Of a stretch of DNA of 64,000 nt, positions 33,802-44,025 are shown in pieces. The DNA lies in NCBI GenBank assembly GCA_031772625.1, contig CM062814.1:368041781-368105780 (forward strand). The letters run 5' to 3'. Position numbers and translations under genes: made by a program. A model generated the notes under the pieces. That model did not search any database. It saw only the letters and a list, made by a program, of their open reading frames with translations, and had not been told where the DNA came from. The stretch's first letter is position 1. Each line of letters opens with the position of its first letter. Origin of the DNA: Pinus tabuliformis. Lineage: Eukaryota > Streptophyta > Pinopsida > Pinales > Pinaceae.

Positions 33802-34110
33802 CATATTGAAGTCTTCCTCACTTCTTACCTCACTTTCCTTTTGTATTTTCATTAGCTTTCTAATATTTCTTAGGATCATAATTATGCTTAGACTGCTCAT
33901 AACAATTCTTCAGCTTCCTGATGACATCCTCCAATGACCACAACTCATCATACTCAACCTGATATTTAAATGCTAAAGAGAGTCCACTGATGAATGTTTG
34001 AACCTATTTATTCTCATCCTTTAGGTAGAGCCAATACCTCAACAACTCTGAAAACTTGTTTTTGTACTTCATCTATCATGGAACCCATCTTGAACTCATA
34101 GAATTGATTA
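33802..34110 (-). pseudogene. B1 gag, 5' part
   Basis: Continuation of B1 gag after the gag-only element. The coding strand around 33860-34100 corresponds to B2 61640-61950, where MGSMTDEEHTNKFLELLSYV, PLAFKDLIEYDEP and SLEEVVRKLKHCYE can be read. In B1 these motifs are shifted and broken. This is the capsid-type (Retrotrans_gag-like) part. Confidence 0.75.
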
Positions 34111-35290
34111 GGCCTTCTATCATAATATCTCTCAGACAAATACACCTTATATATAATTTTTTATGCATTTTCATTTTAAGTAAATTTTATTTTAAGATAT
34201 TTTCACATTATAATAATATAATTCAATCACTTTATACAAACTTACAAGTAAAGAACTTTTAATTGTTATATATTCTTTATCATTTTCAATCAACTTATAA
34301 ATAAACTAACACCCATTTTAAAAAGTAAATACCACATGTATCATAACATAAGATAGGTTGTGAATTCAGGGTGATCGATACAATCAATAATACCAAGTGG
34401 GGCTACACACTTTCCCTTGATTCCACTCTAACTATACCATGATTCCCGCTTACCCTATTAGCCTATTCCTTTCTACTTTGAAGAGCTTTCTCAAGGGGAA
34501 AATCCCATCAAGTCAGTTGGTATCTTGGAAATATATCACATCCAATGGACTGCTCTAAAGAATTTCATGTATACATATATATTTATGTATGGTATTGAAT
34601 TAGATTTTATAACATTTCATAGTGCATATAGATATCAAATTGTTGATTTCCTAGTGGCTTTTTCTACTCAGTTGTTACAAGTTTTGGTTTTCATGGAAAA
34701 TGGTTGATTTTTCTTTGGTGACTAGTTTTCGATGGTTAGTAACAGGTGGTGCCCTCCATTTTACTAGTTAATATTAAGTTTATAGTATGTGTTAGCTATG
34801 CTTGGGATAAACTTTGAGTTCTTTATGTTCTTAATTAGAATCATCTTCCATGATGATTTTTTATTAGAGATTTACTTTCCATATATATGATTTAATAAAT
34901 GTTATAATTGGTGGTTTATGATAAGTAGTTATATTTTGGTGTAATGTTTGATGATCAAGGTGTAATCATGTGTTAATGTCTAACTAACTGGAAATAGTGT
35001 TATAGGCTCACTGTCCCCATTGTGCCACACTTGGTCTAGATAAACTCATTTTTATAGAGAAATTCATCTATAAATAAATAGATATTCTCTATAACTTTAT
35101 AATACCCAAAGATAAATTATATGAAAAATTATTATATCTTTCCTATTTCATCTAATTCATATAAGAATAATATGAAAAACGAATGAGAAAGAATAGCTCA
35201 TATTTAATTTGTAGGTTGTTCAGCATATTTTTAGAAAATATATCTTAATATAAATCTCTTAGAAATCTATTCCACTTGATTACTTACATT
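34111..35290. other. B1 leader and unassigned AT-rich sequence
   Basis: 34111-34560 aligns with 61960-62370 upstream of B2 gag (shared TTATAATAATATAATTCAAT and TTGGTATC at the end) and belongs to the family leader. 34560-35290 is AT-rich, matches B2 only in small blocks (TATTGAATTAG), and shows no gene. No primer-binding site was found. Confidence 0.5.
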
Positions 35291-37221
35291 AAACATCTAG
35301 CCGTAACGACCTCTTCCCATATTTACCCACCTTCACAAGCTCTCTAGGGTGAACATGAGCTAAGTATCACTATGGTATGATCCAACCTCCAAGTTTCAGT
35401 TATGGAAGTGGGCCTACGAACTAGAAGTAAATTGAAATCCCATAGAGAATACATATCACCAACCACCACAGGTGATCAATCCTTGATTTGGAACTCTTTT
35501 TCACTAAGCTTACTCACTAATCGCACACTTGAGCACATTGTGCCTGCATTATGAGGTTCCAACCATAGCCATAATCCTACCTACATACGATTATGACCCA
35601 AACTTCCTTGTTAACTGCATGTGGTCGCAAGATCTTTGCAATTTTTTTAGGCCAACCTCCAGAACACTACCCAACACTTCCTGTAACTTTCTAGAATCAT
35701 CAAAATGATGATAAAAATTCTAGACAATCAAAACTTGAGAAAAATATTGACCTAGACATTCCTAACACCAGATAGACATTTCGTCAAATAGATAGTAAAC
35801 ATATAAGTTATAGGCCATGAATTCATATCTAATCATAAACTTTTGAACATCATCTGAAAATGATCAAGAAGCCTCTATGCCCTGTCTAGCTAGTTTTAAT
35901 AACTCTTGTTATTCCATTCATTCATTAACCATCTAGTAACATATCAAATCATGAATAAGAGCCATAACTAGAGTACATGATAAAACCATGCATATAACCA
36001 AAATATAACACGAAACGAAGTTATGGAAAATCATCCATAAGATCACCATAATAACTATTACAAGTGATCATAGATCATAATAGGAAATTAGCTCATATTA
36101 GCATGTGAAAATGCCAACCAAGTTAGGTACTTCAAAATACCACCCAACCCTAAATTGGTTGATCTAAAATATCTCTTTCATCCGATCACCCTCATTCCAT
36201 ATTCCAAGCATGAATGTGGTATCATATGGATTAAACCACCATAGAACCAACTATGGATTCCAAAGAAAAAGCTACCTCAACCCTCAAATATAGTGATCTC
36301 ACATATACGATCCGTAAATCACTAACGTAAACTAGATTGGTCTTTATCCAAGTTGTAGAGGTCTCCAGAAACTAGTAACTTAACCTATATTCTCCAGGGA
36401 ACCCGGGCTATTTAAAAGCTCCAGAGAATTTGTCCTAACCCATCGGTTACATGGATTAGCAACTCAATCCATAGACTCCAGGGAACCTAAGATGTTTCAG
36501 GGCTCCAGAATTTTTTGTCTATTTGAAAACCATAGGAAACCAGAGAACGAATCAGAAAACCAAATAGGGAACCCACTACACCATGAGTATCTAGGAAACG
36601 GAAAGAAAAGGTTGAAACCAATTTGATTCCTAGCAAGTCTCCATTCCAATGATGCACATAACCAAGGAACTGTAGTCATATACCATGCATCCAAAAAATA
36701 GCAAATAAATCACACATGCAAATTGTTTAATGCAAAGTAAGCCTATTGTAGTTGTTGATACAACTGTATCTTTATGCTCCCTTGATTTCCTTTGATTTCT
36801 TGTTGTCTTCTTCTAAATCCAAGTGAGTGTTAGAGTGCTCCACGAATACTCTAAGTTTGCAAGTGTATGAGAGAGAGAATGAAAGGAGAGAGACTAAATT
36901 GATCTGGAAAAGTTTGTGAGATGATTCTCCAATGCATTTTTATTATAAATGTCTCATTTTTCTTCATTTTTTCCTCTAATTTACCTTGCATGAAAATTTG
37001 TGTCTCTTCAACTTCTGTTTCTCCTATTCTCCCTTATTTTCATCATTAAATGTCATTTATTGCCTCTTTTCCTTTGCCAATTCGTTTACCAATTTCCTTA
37101 GCCATTATTAAACCAGAAGTGATGGCCATTATAATATTTTCCCCACGTTCAACTTGGAATATGTGTCCCATGACCTTGGTTTTATTTTTTTCACATTAAA
37201 AATCAACAAGGGGTTGTTACA
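35291..37221 (-). repeat. B2 3' LTR, outer boundary uncertain
   Basis: Inner edge GGTTGTTACA at 37221. The part from 35811 aligns with the B1 LTR. The part from about 35291 to 35811 has no match in B1, so it is either LTR sequence missing from B1 or flanking DNA. If it is an LTR shared with B1 it would also be the 5' LTR of B1. Confidence 0.6.
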
Positions 37222-37293
37222 AACCCATCCCCCTTGAGGGAACACATCCTTGGTGTTTAACGACACTTATAACTAGAAAAGCATGTCGCCCAC

Positions 37294-38567
37294 TGATGTA
37301 GGAGCATGTGACCTGGAGAAAAAAATCTTCAAACTTATTCCAAAAACCGAAAAAAATCTACAGGCAAAGTAGTGGGGTCCTTTAGCAATCGATTTCCATG
37401 CTTTTCTAGTTTAAGATAAGGATAGAATTAAGAATAAACTCATGTTGAAATAATTGCTTATGGATAAGCGATAATAAGCCTTATGGATAATTGCTTTAAT
37501 CGCTTTACTGTAATTGGCATGCTTTTCTAAGAGATAAAGACTAAGTAAGCTTTATCTAATTATGTTTTAAAAGGAAATAATGGGACACTCTGAAGAGGTC
37601 GATCCCAGATGCATTGTGACTTTCGAAGAACTCTCTCTGTGCATTTGAATTGACAGTTCTCTGTTAGCTAGTATTTGCATGTGTGTTTGGTGGTGATTAT
37701 TTTCCTCTAAACCTTGTTAATGGTGATTTGGCATTGTTTCCATATTAATACTTGATTTAATCTTGTTGATACAGTTTTTCCCTTATATCAGCATGCCTGT
37801 TTTCCTTATAAGAATTGTTGAGTTCAGCAAGTAGAAGCTCTGTTTTACACAGGAAATTCGTGAAATTACTTAGCTGTATGAAGTTTTGAACCTGATATTT
37901 TATTAAGTCTGCTTCATACCCATATCGGGTCTGAGCAATTATCGCATCATAAAACCACAAGTGGAGTGGAAGGACCTCTGGAATCGCCGAAGTCCAAAAA
38001 TCCGATAGCTCGGAACCGAAATGCTATAGAACAGATTGAATAAGGCATCAAGTCCATGAAGCTAATCGCATCACAAGATCGGAGCAGGAGGAGCCCATCA
38101 TTGGGAGCATTGGATTCACCAATTCCAATCTTCGATAACACTATGTATTATCACGTCAAAGAAGGGAACATTAGAAGGGCCGATGATTACTGTCGATAGT
38201 GTTAATTGTGTTAAACACATTTCTTAATATAAAAGCGTCGATAGTGTATTTATGTTCCTTTGGAACGAGAAAGCCCTTCACCTGTGTGTTTTGTGTTTAA
38301 CACACAGTTTCCTCATTTAAAAGCAACACTCGTATATTTTTATAATTTCTAGGGAATTATGGTCTAAAAGGAGGAAATTAGGCCTATGATGTGATTTGTG
38401 CCTGATAACAAGGGTTGGGGTTATTAGTGGAAAAACTCATGAAGTAGTTGGGCTAATAATAGATGATTTATACCCTTGTTGAAACAGAAGGAGAAATTCA
38501 GCCAGAGTTAGAAGAAATTATTTTAGGTTTCGACCGCTTGTCTGTATCGTCTGCACCTAGGCCACCA
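37294..38567 (+). repeat. A2 5' LTR, 1274 bp
   Basis: TGATGTAGGAGCATG to GGCCACCA. Equal in length to the 3' LTR and matching the A1 LTR in opposite orientation. Confidence 0.9.
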
Positions 38568-38571
38568 TTAG

Positions 38572-38583
38572 TGGTATCAGAGC
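38572..38583 (+). other. A2 primer-binding site, tRNA-iMet
   Basis: TGGTATCAGAGC, an exact match to the standard plant initiator-Met site, four bases after the LTR. Confidence 0.95.
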
Positions 38584-38633
38584 AACCATTTGAAATTGAA
38601 TTGAATCTCAAAAGAAAGATAAGGAAATTTAAT

Positions 38634-39790
38634 ATGGCTTTTAGAGTTGGAAGATTATGAGGACGTGGTGGAAGAGGACGACCTGTTGAAAATGCTAAAA
38701 TAATGGAAGTTGTGCAACAGATGCAATCTAGATTGGATGCATTAACAACAAGAAGAAATATAAATGATGGAGATGTTAGTGAGCCTAAGGTTGAAGCTGC
38801 AGAGGAGGAAACTATAGCAGTTACTCCTAATATGGCATTCTTCAAGTCAGCGTTGAGATCCACAACTAGGCCAAAGACTGAGGTTTCAATATATGGAGGA
38901 CTAAATCTAGAAGAATTAATAGACTAGATTAATGGCATGGAGAAATTCTTCAACTATGAAGAAACAAAAGATGAGAAGAAAGTAAAATTTGTTGTCACCA
39001 AGTTAAAAGGCCATGCAGTGCTTTGGTGGGATGGTGCGCAAGCAGAAAGAAAGAGACTTGGCAAGTAACCTATCAAGAATTGGAGCAGGATGGTAGAAAA
39101 GCTAAGAGGGAAGTTTCTACCAAGTAATTATTAGCAAACTTTGTTCAGATAGATACAAAATCTTAGATAGAGATCTATGACAGTGAAAGAATACACAGAA
39201 GAATTCTATAAGGTAAGCATAAGAGCTGGAGAAACTCAAGATACAGATGAGAAGGTCGCTAGATATTTGAATGGTCTTAGGATGGACATTAAAGATGAGA
39301 TAAGTATACTGTCTCCTAAAACAATAGAAGAAGCTTATAAGGTGGCACTAAAGGATGAAGAAAAACTCTTGAGGAAGCAATCTACCAGAGGGAAATGTAA
39401 TTTCTGAGGAAGTGGAAGTCAAGGTGGTAGAGGAAGATCTACAACACCTAAATATGGATATAGCAGTAGCCCAACCCAGCATGAACCCACAGGAGGTGAT
39501 GCAAGAGGAAGAGGGAGTTTTTCTAGAGGAAGAGGATGCAGAGGAAGAGGAAGAGATATAAGATGTTACAGATGTAACAAGCTGGGATACAGAGCTTTTG
39601 AATGCCCAAAGAATGAAGGAACAAGCCAAAAGAATGCAATTGTTTCTCCAGTTGAGGGAGAACCACTAGCACCAGCAGTGGCAGAACAAGAAAATATACC
39701 AAAAAGAGGAGAATATTTGGTAGTTAATAAAGTCTTGCTCAGGCCAACAAAGGAGATAGTTGAACCATCACAAAGAAAGAACTTGTTCAG
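38634..39790 (+). pseudogene. A2 gag
   Basis: Start ATG 38634-38636 (MAFRVGRL, then a stop). Then MEVVQQMQSRLDALTTRRNI, GMEKFFNYEETKDEKKVKF, KLKGHAVLWWDGAQ, MTVKEYTEEFYKVSI, LNGLRMDIKDEISILSPKTI, an Arg/Gly-rich stretch (RGRGSFSRGRGCRGRGRD), and the zinc knuckle CYRCNKLGYRAFEC near 39563-39605. Here the His ligand is Tyr, whereas A1 keeps His but loses the last Cys. At least six stops. Particle formation and RNA binding are the family roles. Confidence 0.85.
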
Positions 39791-40270
39791 AATAGCGTGT
39801 AAGGTTCAAGGGAAATGTTGTTAGATCATCATTAATAGTGGCAACACTGATAATTTGGTCTCTACAGAAGTGGTAAATAAATTGAAGCTGAAGACAATGA
39901 AACATCGAACACCTTATAAGGTGTCATGGTTACAAAAGGGACATCAACTATTAGTGAATGAACAGTGTGAAGTGGAGTTTTAGTTGGGCAAGTATAAAGA
40001 TAAAATTTCATGTGATGTGATGCTAACGGATGTGTCTCACATATTGCTTGGAAGACCTTGGCAATATGACAGAGGAGCTATGCATGATGAGAAAAGAAAC
40101 ACCTACAAGTTTAGAAAGGATGGTGTCAATCATACGTTGTTTCCTCTGCAAGAAGAAGATGCATTAGGAAAGAAGAATGATCCAAAAAATTTGTTACTAG
40201 GAGGAAAGGAATACTTGAAGAAGATTGACGAGAATGAGGTAAATTTTGTTGTAATTTGCAAGCCCAAGGT
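39791..40270 (+). pseudogene. A2 aspartic protease
   Basis: IIINSGNTDNLVSTEVVNKL shows the active site with the catalytic Asp changed to Asn (codon 39834-39836) and a stop six codons before. The second loop LTDVSHILLGRPWQYDRGAM and the segment NTYKFRKDGVNHTLFPL are intact. One further stop at about 39980 precedes LGKYKDKISCDV. Confidence 0.85.
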
Positions 40271-41300
40271 AATAATGAATTTTACTACAATTTTTTATTT
40301 ACCCATTGAAATTCAGGAAATGTTGGATAACTATTGTGATATTACTATTGATGATTTTCCTAATTAGCTACCACCCATTAGAAGAATTAGCAATCATATA
40401 GATTTGATTCCTGGAGAAAGTCTATCTAACAAAGCATCTTATTGAATGACTCCTATAGAAAACGAAGAGGTTAGGAAGTAGGTGCAAAAATTTCTTGACA
40501 AAGGGCTGATCAGAGAAAGCCTGAGTCCTTGTGTAGTACCAATAGTGTTGAGTCCAAAGAAAGATGGAGGTTGGAGAATGTGTACAGATTCAAGAGCCAT
40601 CAATAGAATCACAATCAGGTACATATTTCCTCTACCTAGAATTGAATATTTAATGGATTTCTTGAGTGGAGCAAAGTATTTTTCAAAACTAGATCTTAAA
40701 AGTGGGTATCATCAAATAAGGATAAGAGAAGGGGATGAGTGGAAATATGCCTTTAAGACAAATGAGGGATTTTATGAGTGTAGAGTAATGCCTTTTGGGT
40801 TGTCAACTACACCAAGTACGTTTATGAGACTCATGAATGAAGTTCTCAAAGAGTTTATTGGTAAATTTGTAATAGTGTATCTATATGATATATTAGTTTA
40901 CAACAGGTCTAAGGAGGAGCACATGAGACATTTGAATTATGTCTTACAAAGGCTACAACAAGAGAAATTATTGCTGAATTTGAAAAAGTGTTCATTCATG
41001 AAAGAGGAGCTAGTGTACTTGGGTTTTGTTATTTCTGCTGAAGGGTTGAAGATGGATCCAGAGAGGATCAAGGCAATCATGGAGTGGCCTTCACCTAAAA
41101 ATGTTTTTGAGGTAAGAAGTTTTCATGGTCTTGCTAGCTTTTATAGAAAATTCAAGAAGAATTTTAGTAAGATCAATGCACCTATTATTGAGACCATAAA
41201 GAAAGATAAACAACCATTTAGATGGACTACTGAAGCAGAAAGAAATTTTCTGCTGTTAAAGGAGAAGATCACTGAAAAGATATTTTGGTTCTACCTTGTT
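40271..41300 (+). pseudogene. A2 reverse transcriptase
   Basis: Linker [78 protein letters not shown] and [19 protein letters not shown]. The catalytic box reads YLYD in place of YLDD: the first catalytic Asp is Tyr at 40884-40886. Downstream [20 protein letters not shown] and [18 protein letters not shown]. From 40482 to 41300 it is one open frame, so the polymerase is almost complete but catalytically dead. Confidence 0.9.
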
Positions 41301-41683
41301 TTGGGAAGCCTTTCCAAGTGAAGTGTGATGCTAGCAAAGAAGCTATTGGAGGTGTATCAAGTCAAGAAGACAGACCTATAAATTATTTTAGTGAAAAGCT
41401 AAATGATTCAAAAAAGAAGTATTCTTCTCATGATAAGGAGTTCTACGCAGTTGTACAATCATTAAAGAAATGGAGGCATTATCTAATGTCAAAGGAATTC
41501 ATCCTTTACTCAGATAACCATGCACTACAATATATTATGCAACAGCCAAAGCTTAGCCAGAAACATGCTAAATGGGTAGAGTATCTTGAAGGCTTCCATT
41601 TTGTTTTGAAACATATAAATGGCCAATCAAATAAAGTTGCAGATGCCTTAAGTAGGAGAAATATACTATTGGAAGAGAGTTAA
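41285..41683 (+). pseudogene. A2 RNase H
   Basis: Begins in a frame shifted from RT near 41285-41310: [76 protein letters not shown] and NGQSNKVADALSRRNIL. The Asp of CDAS, Glu of DKEF and Asp of YSDN are all present, so the catalytic set is intact. Confidence 0.88.
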
Positions 41684-42550
41684 ATTCAAGTGTTAGGATT
41701 TTATTTTCTTAAAAAATTATATAAGATAGATTCAAATTTTAAAGAGGAATTTGAAGCTTGTAAAAATCATATTTTCTTGGATAGGAGTGAATGGTTCGAT
41801 TATTTCTTATAAGACAGACTATTGTTTAAAAGAATCAGCTGTTCATAACAAATTGTTCTATGAGAGAGAACTTAATTAAAGAAAAACATAGTGGAGGACT
41901 TGCAGGACATTTTGGCATAGAGAAGACCTTTGAACAGTTGAGCAGATTTTATTTCTGGCCAAAAATGAGATCTGATGTGGAAAAGTAGGTGAGAACTTGT
42001 AAAATCTATCAATATGCAAAGGGAAGAAGCCAAAACACATGTTTATATTTACCATTACCAATTCCATATAGGCCTTGGGATATTGTAAGTATGGATTTTG
42101 TTTTGGGCTTACCAAAGACTCAAAGAGGTAATGATTCAATTTTTGTTGTAGTGGACATATTTTCAAAAATGGCACACTTTATTCCATGTTATAAAACTAG
42201 TGATGCTTCTCACATTGCTAATTTGTTTTTTAAGGAGGTTGTAAGATTGCACGGGTTGCCTAAGAGTATTGTCTCAGACAGGGATTCCAAATTTGTTGGA
42301 CATTTCTAGAGGACATAATGGAAGAAGATGGGAATTCAAATAAGTTTTAGCTCTGCCTATCATCCACAAACTGATGGGCAGAATGAAATTGTGAACAAGA
42401 GTTTGGGCAATCTTTTAAGGAGTCTTACTGCAAAACAACCAAAGCAATGGGATCAAGTGTTACCACAAGTTGAATATGCATATAATGGCTCACCTAACAG
42501 GAGTACAGGACAAATTCAACTCCATATTATATTTGTAATGCATCCAAAAG
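41684..42550 (+). pseudogene. A2 integrase, N-terminal and core part
   Basis: Zinc-binding region HSGGLAGHFGIEKTFEQL ... CKIYQYAKG (one Cys of the pair is Tyr). Core: [20 protein letters not shown] (Asp), [13 protein letters not shown] (Asp) followed by two stops, then SSAYHPQTDGQNEIVNKS (Glu intact). It then runs ...VEYAYNGSPNRSTG to FVMHPK, where the innermost element is inserted after codon Lys at 42550. The rest lies at 55831-56460. Confidence 0.88.
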
Positions 42551-43262
42551 TGTTGTCCCCAGTGGAGTCGCCAATTCTGTTTGAGGGAATTGTTCCCCTA
42601 GGGCTTTTTGGGTTGAAACCCTAGTAGACTGAAAGTTGTCTATTCAAATAAGCACACATTCACACAACCATTATGCTATTATAATCAAATTCTATTGTAA
42701 AGGGTACGTACCTTAGGTCCTACGTTTGAGAAGGCCCTTAGGGTCCAAACCCTTCTTGGAGTTCCCTTCTTCTCTTTTGTCCTACAAAACAACCAATTCC
42801 AAAGAACACAACAGTATATGGACAAAACCTTATAAAGAAACCATCTTCATGTTATAAATAAAGGTAGTTAGATATGAAATCCAAACAACCATTTACATAT
42901 GAATTCTAAACATGAATATCATTAAAATAAAGAGGATTCATTTCGGGAACCAAGACATGCGTTTCTTTTATTATAGACAAATAAAGTACATAAAAAGGAA
43001 TGATTTCACCTGAGTCACCTTCAGCAGGCTCCAAGCAAAGCTTCCTTCCGGATCCGTTCCAGCCTCAAGACTTTAACAAACTCCTTCCATGACTCTCTCC
43101 ATGATGTCACAAGTAATGGATGAACATCAACACACAAGGAAACAAGAGTTTCCTATACAAATGGGGGAAGTGCATAAGGCACAAGGGACTTCAGACCTCG
43201 TCAGGGGAAAAATCTCACCATAATAACCTTTCTCTCTCTTCTCTCCTCCTTTAGGCCTTCCC
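42551..43262 (-). repeat. Inverted R-U5-PBS arm
   Basis: The reverse complement of this segment matches 43316-44025 over ~710 bp, from GGGAAGGCC to GGGGACAACAC. It contains no U3 promoter sequence: the arm begins just 3' of the TATA box position, near the expected transcription start, so it corresponds to R-U5 (42578-43262), primer site and a few internal bases. The plus-strand left terminus reads TGTTGT, the same six bases that begin the true LTR (54815). Confidence 0.9.
42556..42573 (-). other. Primer-binding site in the inverted arm (tRNA-Arg type)
   Basis: On the minus strand it reads TGGCGACTCCACTGGGGA. From memory of plant tRNA-Arg(ACG), whose 3' end complements TGGCGACTCCGCTGGGGA, this is a one-mismatch site. 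It is better preserved than the equivalent site in the main element at 44002. Confidence 0.8.
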
Positions 43263-43997
43263 GACCAACTCCCAACTAAAAAACTACTTTGGGAGAGGTA
43301 TAAAAAGACCTCAAAGGGAAGGCCTAAAGGAGGAGAGAGAGAGAAAGGTTATTATGTTGAGATTTTTCCCCTGGCCAGGTCTGAAGTCCCTTGTGCCTTC
43401 TGCACTTCCCCCATTTGTACATGAAACTCTTGTTTCCTTGTGTGTTGATGTTCATCCATTACTTGTGACATCATGGAGAGAGTCATGGAAGGAGTTTGTT
43501 AAAGGCTTGAGGCTGGAACGGATCTGGAAGGAAGCTTTGCTTGGAGCCTGCTGAAGGTGACTCAGGAGAAATCATTCCTTTTTATGTACTTTATTTTTCT
43601 ATAATAAAAGAAACACATGTCTTGGTTCCTGAAATGAATCCTCTTTATGTTGATGATATTCATGTTTAGAATTCATATGTAAATGGTTGTTTGGATTTCA
43701 TAACTAACTACCTTTATTTATAACATGAAGATGGTTTCTTTATAAGGTTTTGTCCATATACTACTGTGTTCTTTGGAATTGGTTGTTTTGCAGGACAAAA
43801 GAGAAGAAGGGAACTCCAAGAAGGGTTTGGACCCTAAGGGCATTCTCAAACGTAGGACCTAAGGTACGTACCCTTTACAATAGAGTTTGCTTATAATACC
43901 ATAATGGTTGTGTGAATGTGTGCTTCTTTGAATAGACAACTTTCAGTGTGCTAGGGTTTCAACCCAAAAAGACCTAGGGGAACAATTCCCTCAAACA
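43263..43997 (+). repeat. 5' LTR lacking the first 281 bp of U3
   Basis: Aligns with 55095-55830 of the 3' LTR (ACCAACTCCCAACTAAAAAA onward) and ends TCAAACA. The TATA box TATAAAAA is at 43299-43306. The missing U3 start is replaced by the inverted arm, with TTCCC shared at the junction (43258-43262). 43263-43315 forms the 53-bp loop between palindrome arms. Confidence 0.9.
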
Positions 43998-44001
43998 AAA
44001 T

Positions 44002-44019
44002 TGGTGACTCCATTAGGGA
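44002..44019 (+). other. Primer-binding site, tRNA-Arg type, decayed
   Basis: TGGTGACTCCATTAGGGA, four bases after the LTR end. It differs from the inverted-arm copy at three positions, all C-to-T or G-to-A, as expected from cytosine deamination. Confidence 0.8.
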
Positions 44020-44025
44020 CAACAC

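Larger units (their letters stand above)
22885..34560 (-). mobile_element. B1: Tekay/Del-like chromovirus, interrupted
   Basis: Minus-strand Gypsy element. The 3' LTR (about 22885-24262) and a purine tract at 24263-24280 are followed, going right, by chromodomain-like tail, integrase, RNase H, RT, protease and gag. Gag is split by a gag-only LTR element (28159-33801) and resumes at 33802. B2 is a second copy of the same family and shows the undivided gag order. Similarity between the two copies ends near 34560 (B1) and 62370 (B2). No 5' LTR of B1 is evident between 34560 and 35290. Either it was lost, or the LTR at 35290-37221 is shared between B1 and B2 in a tandem arrangement. Confidence 0.8.

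Noticed and set aside
34660-34690. GTTGTTACA as a possible inner end of a B1 5' LTR
   Set aside because: Only the nine bases match; the flanking sequence is unrelated to the B LTR.
42551-43262. A separate solo LTR inserted next to the element
   Set aside because: It lacks U3, includes the primer site and internal bases, and shares a microhomology junction with the neighbouring U3; an independent solo LTR would have both LTR ends.
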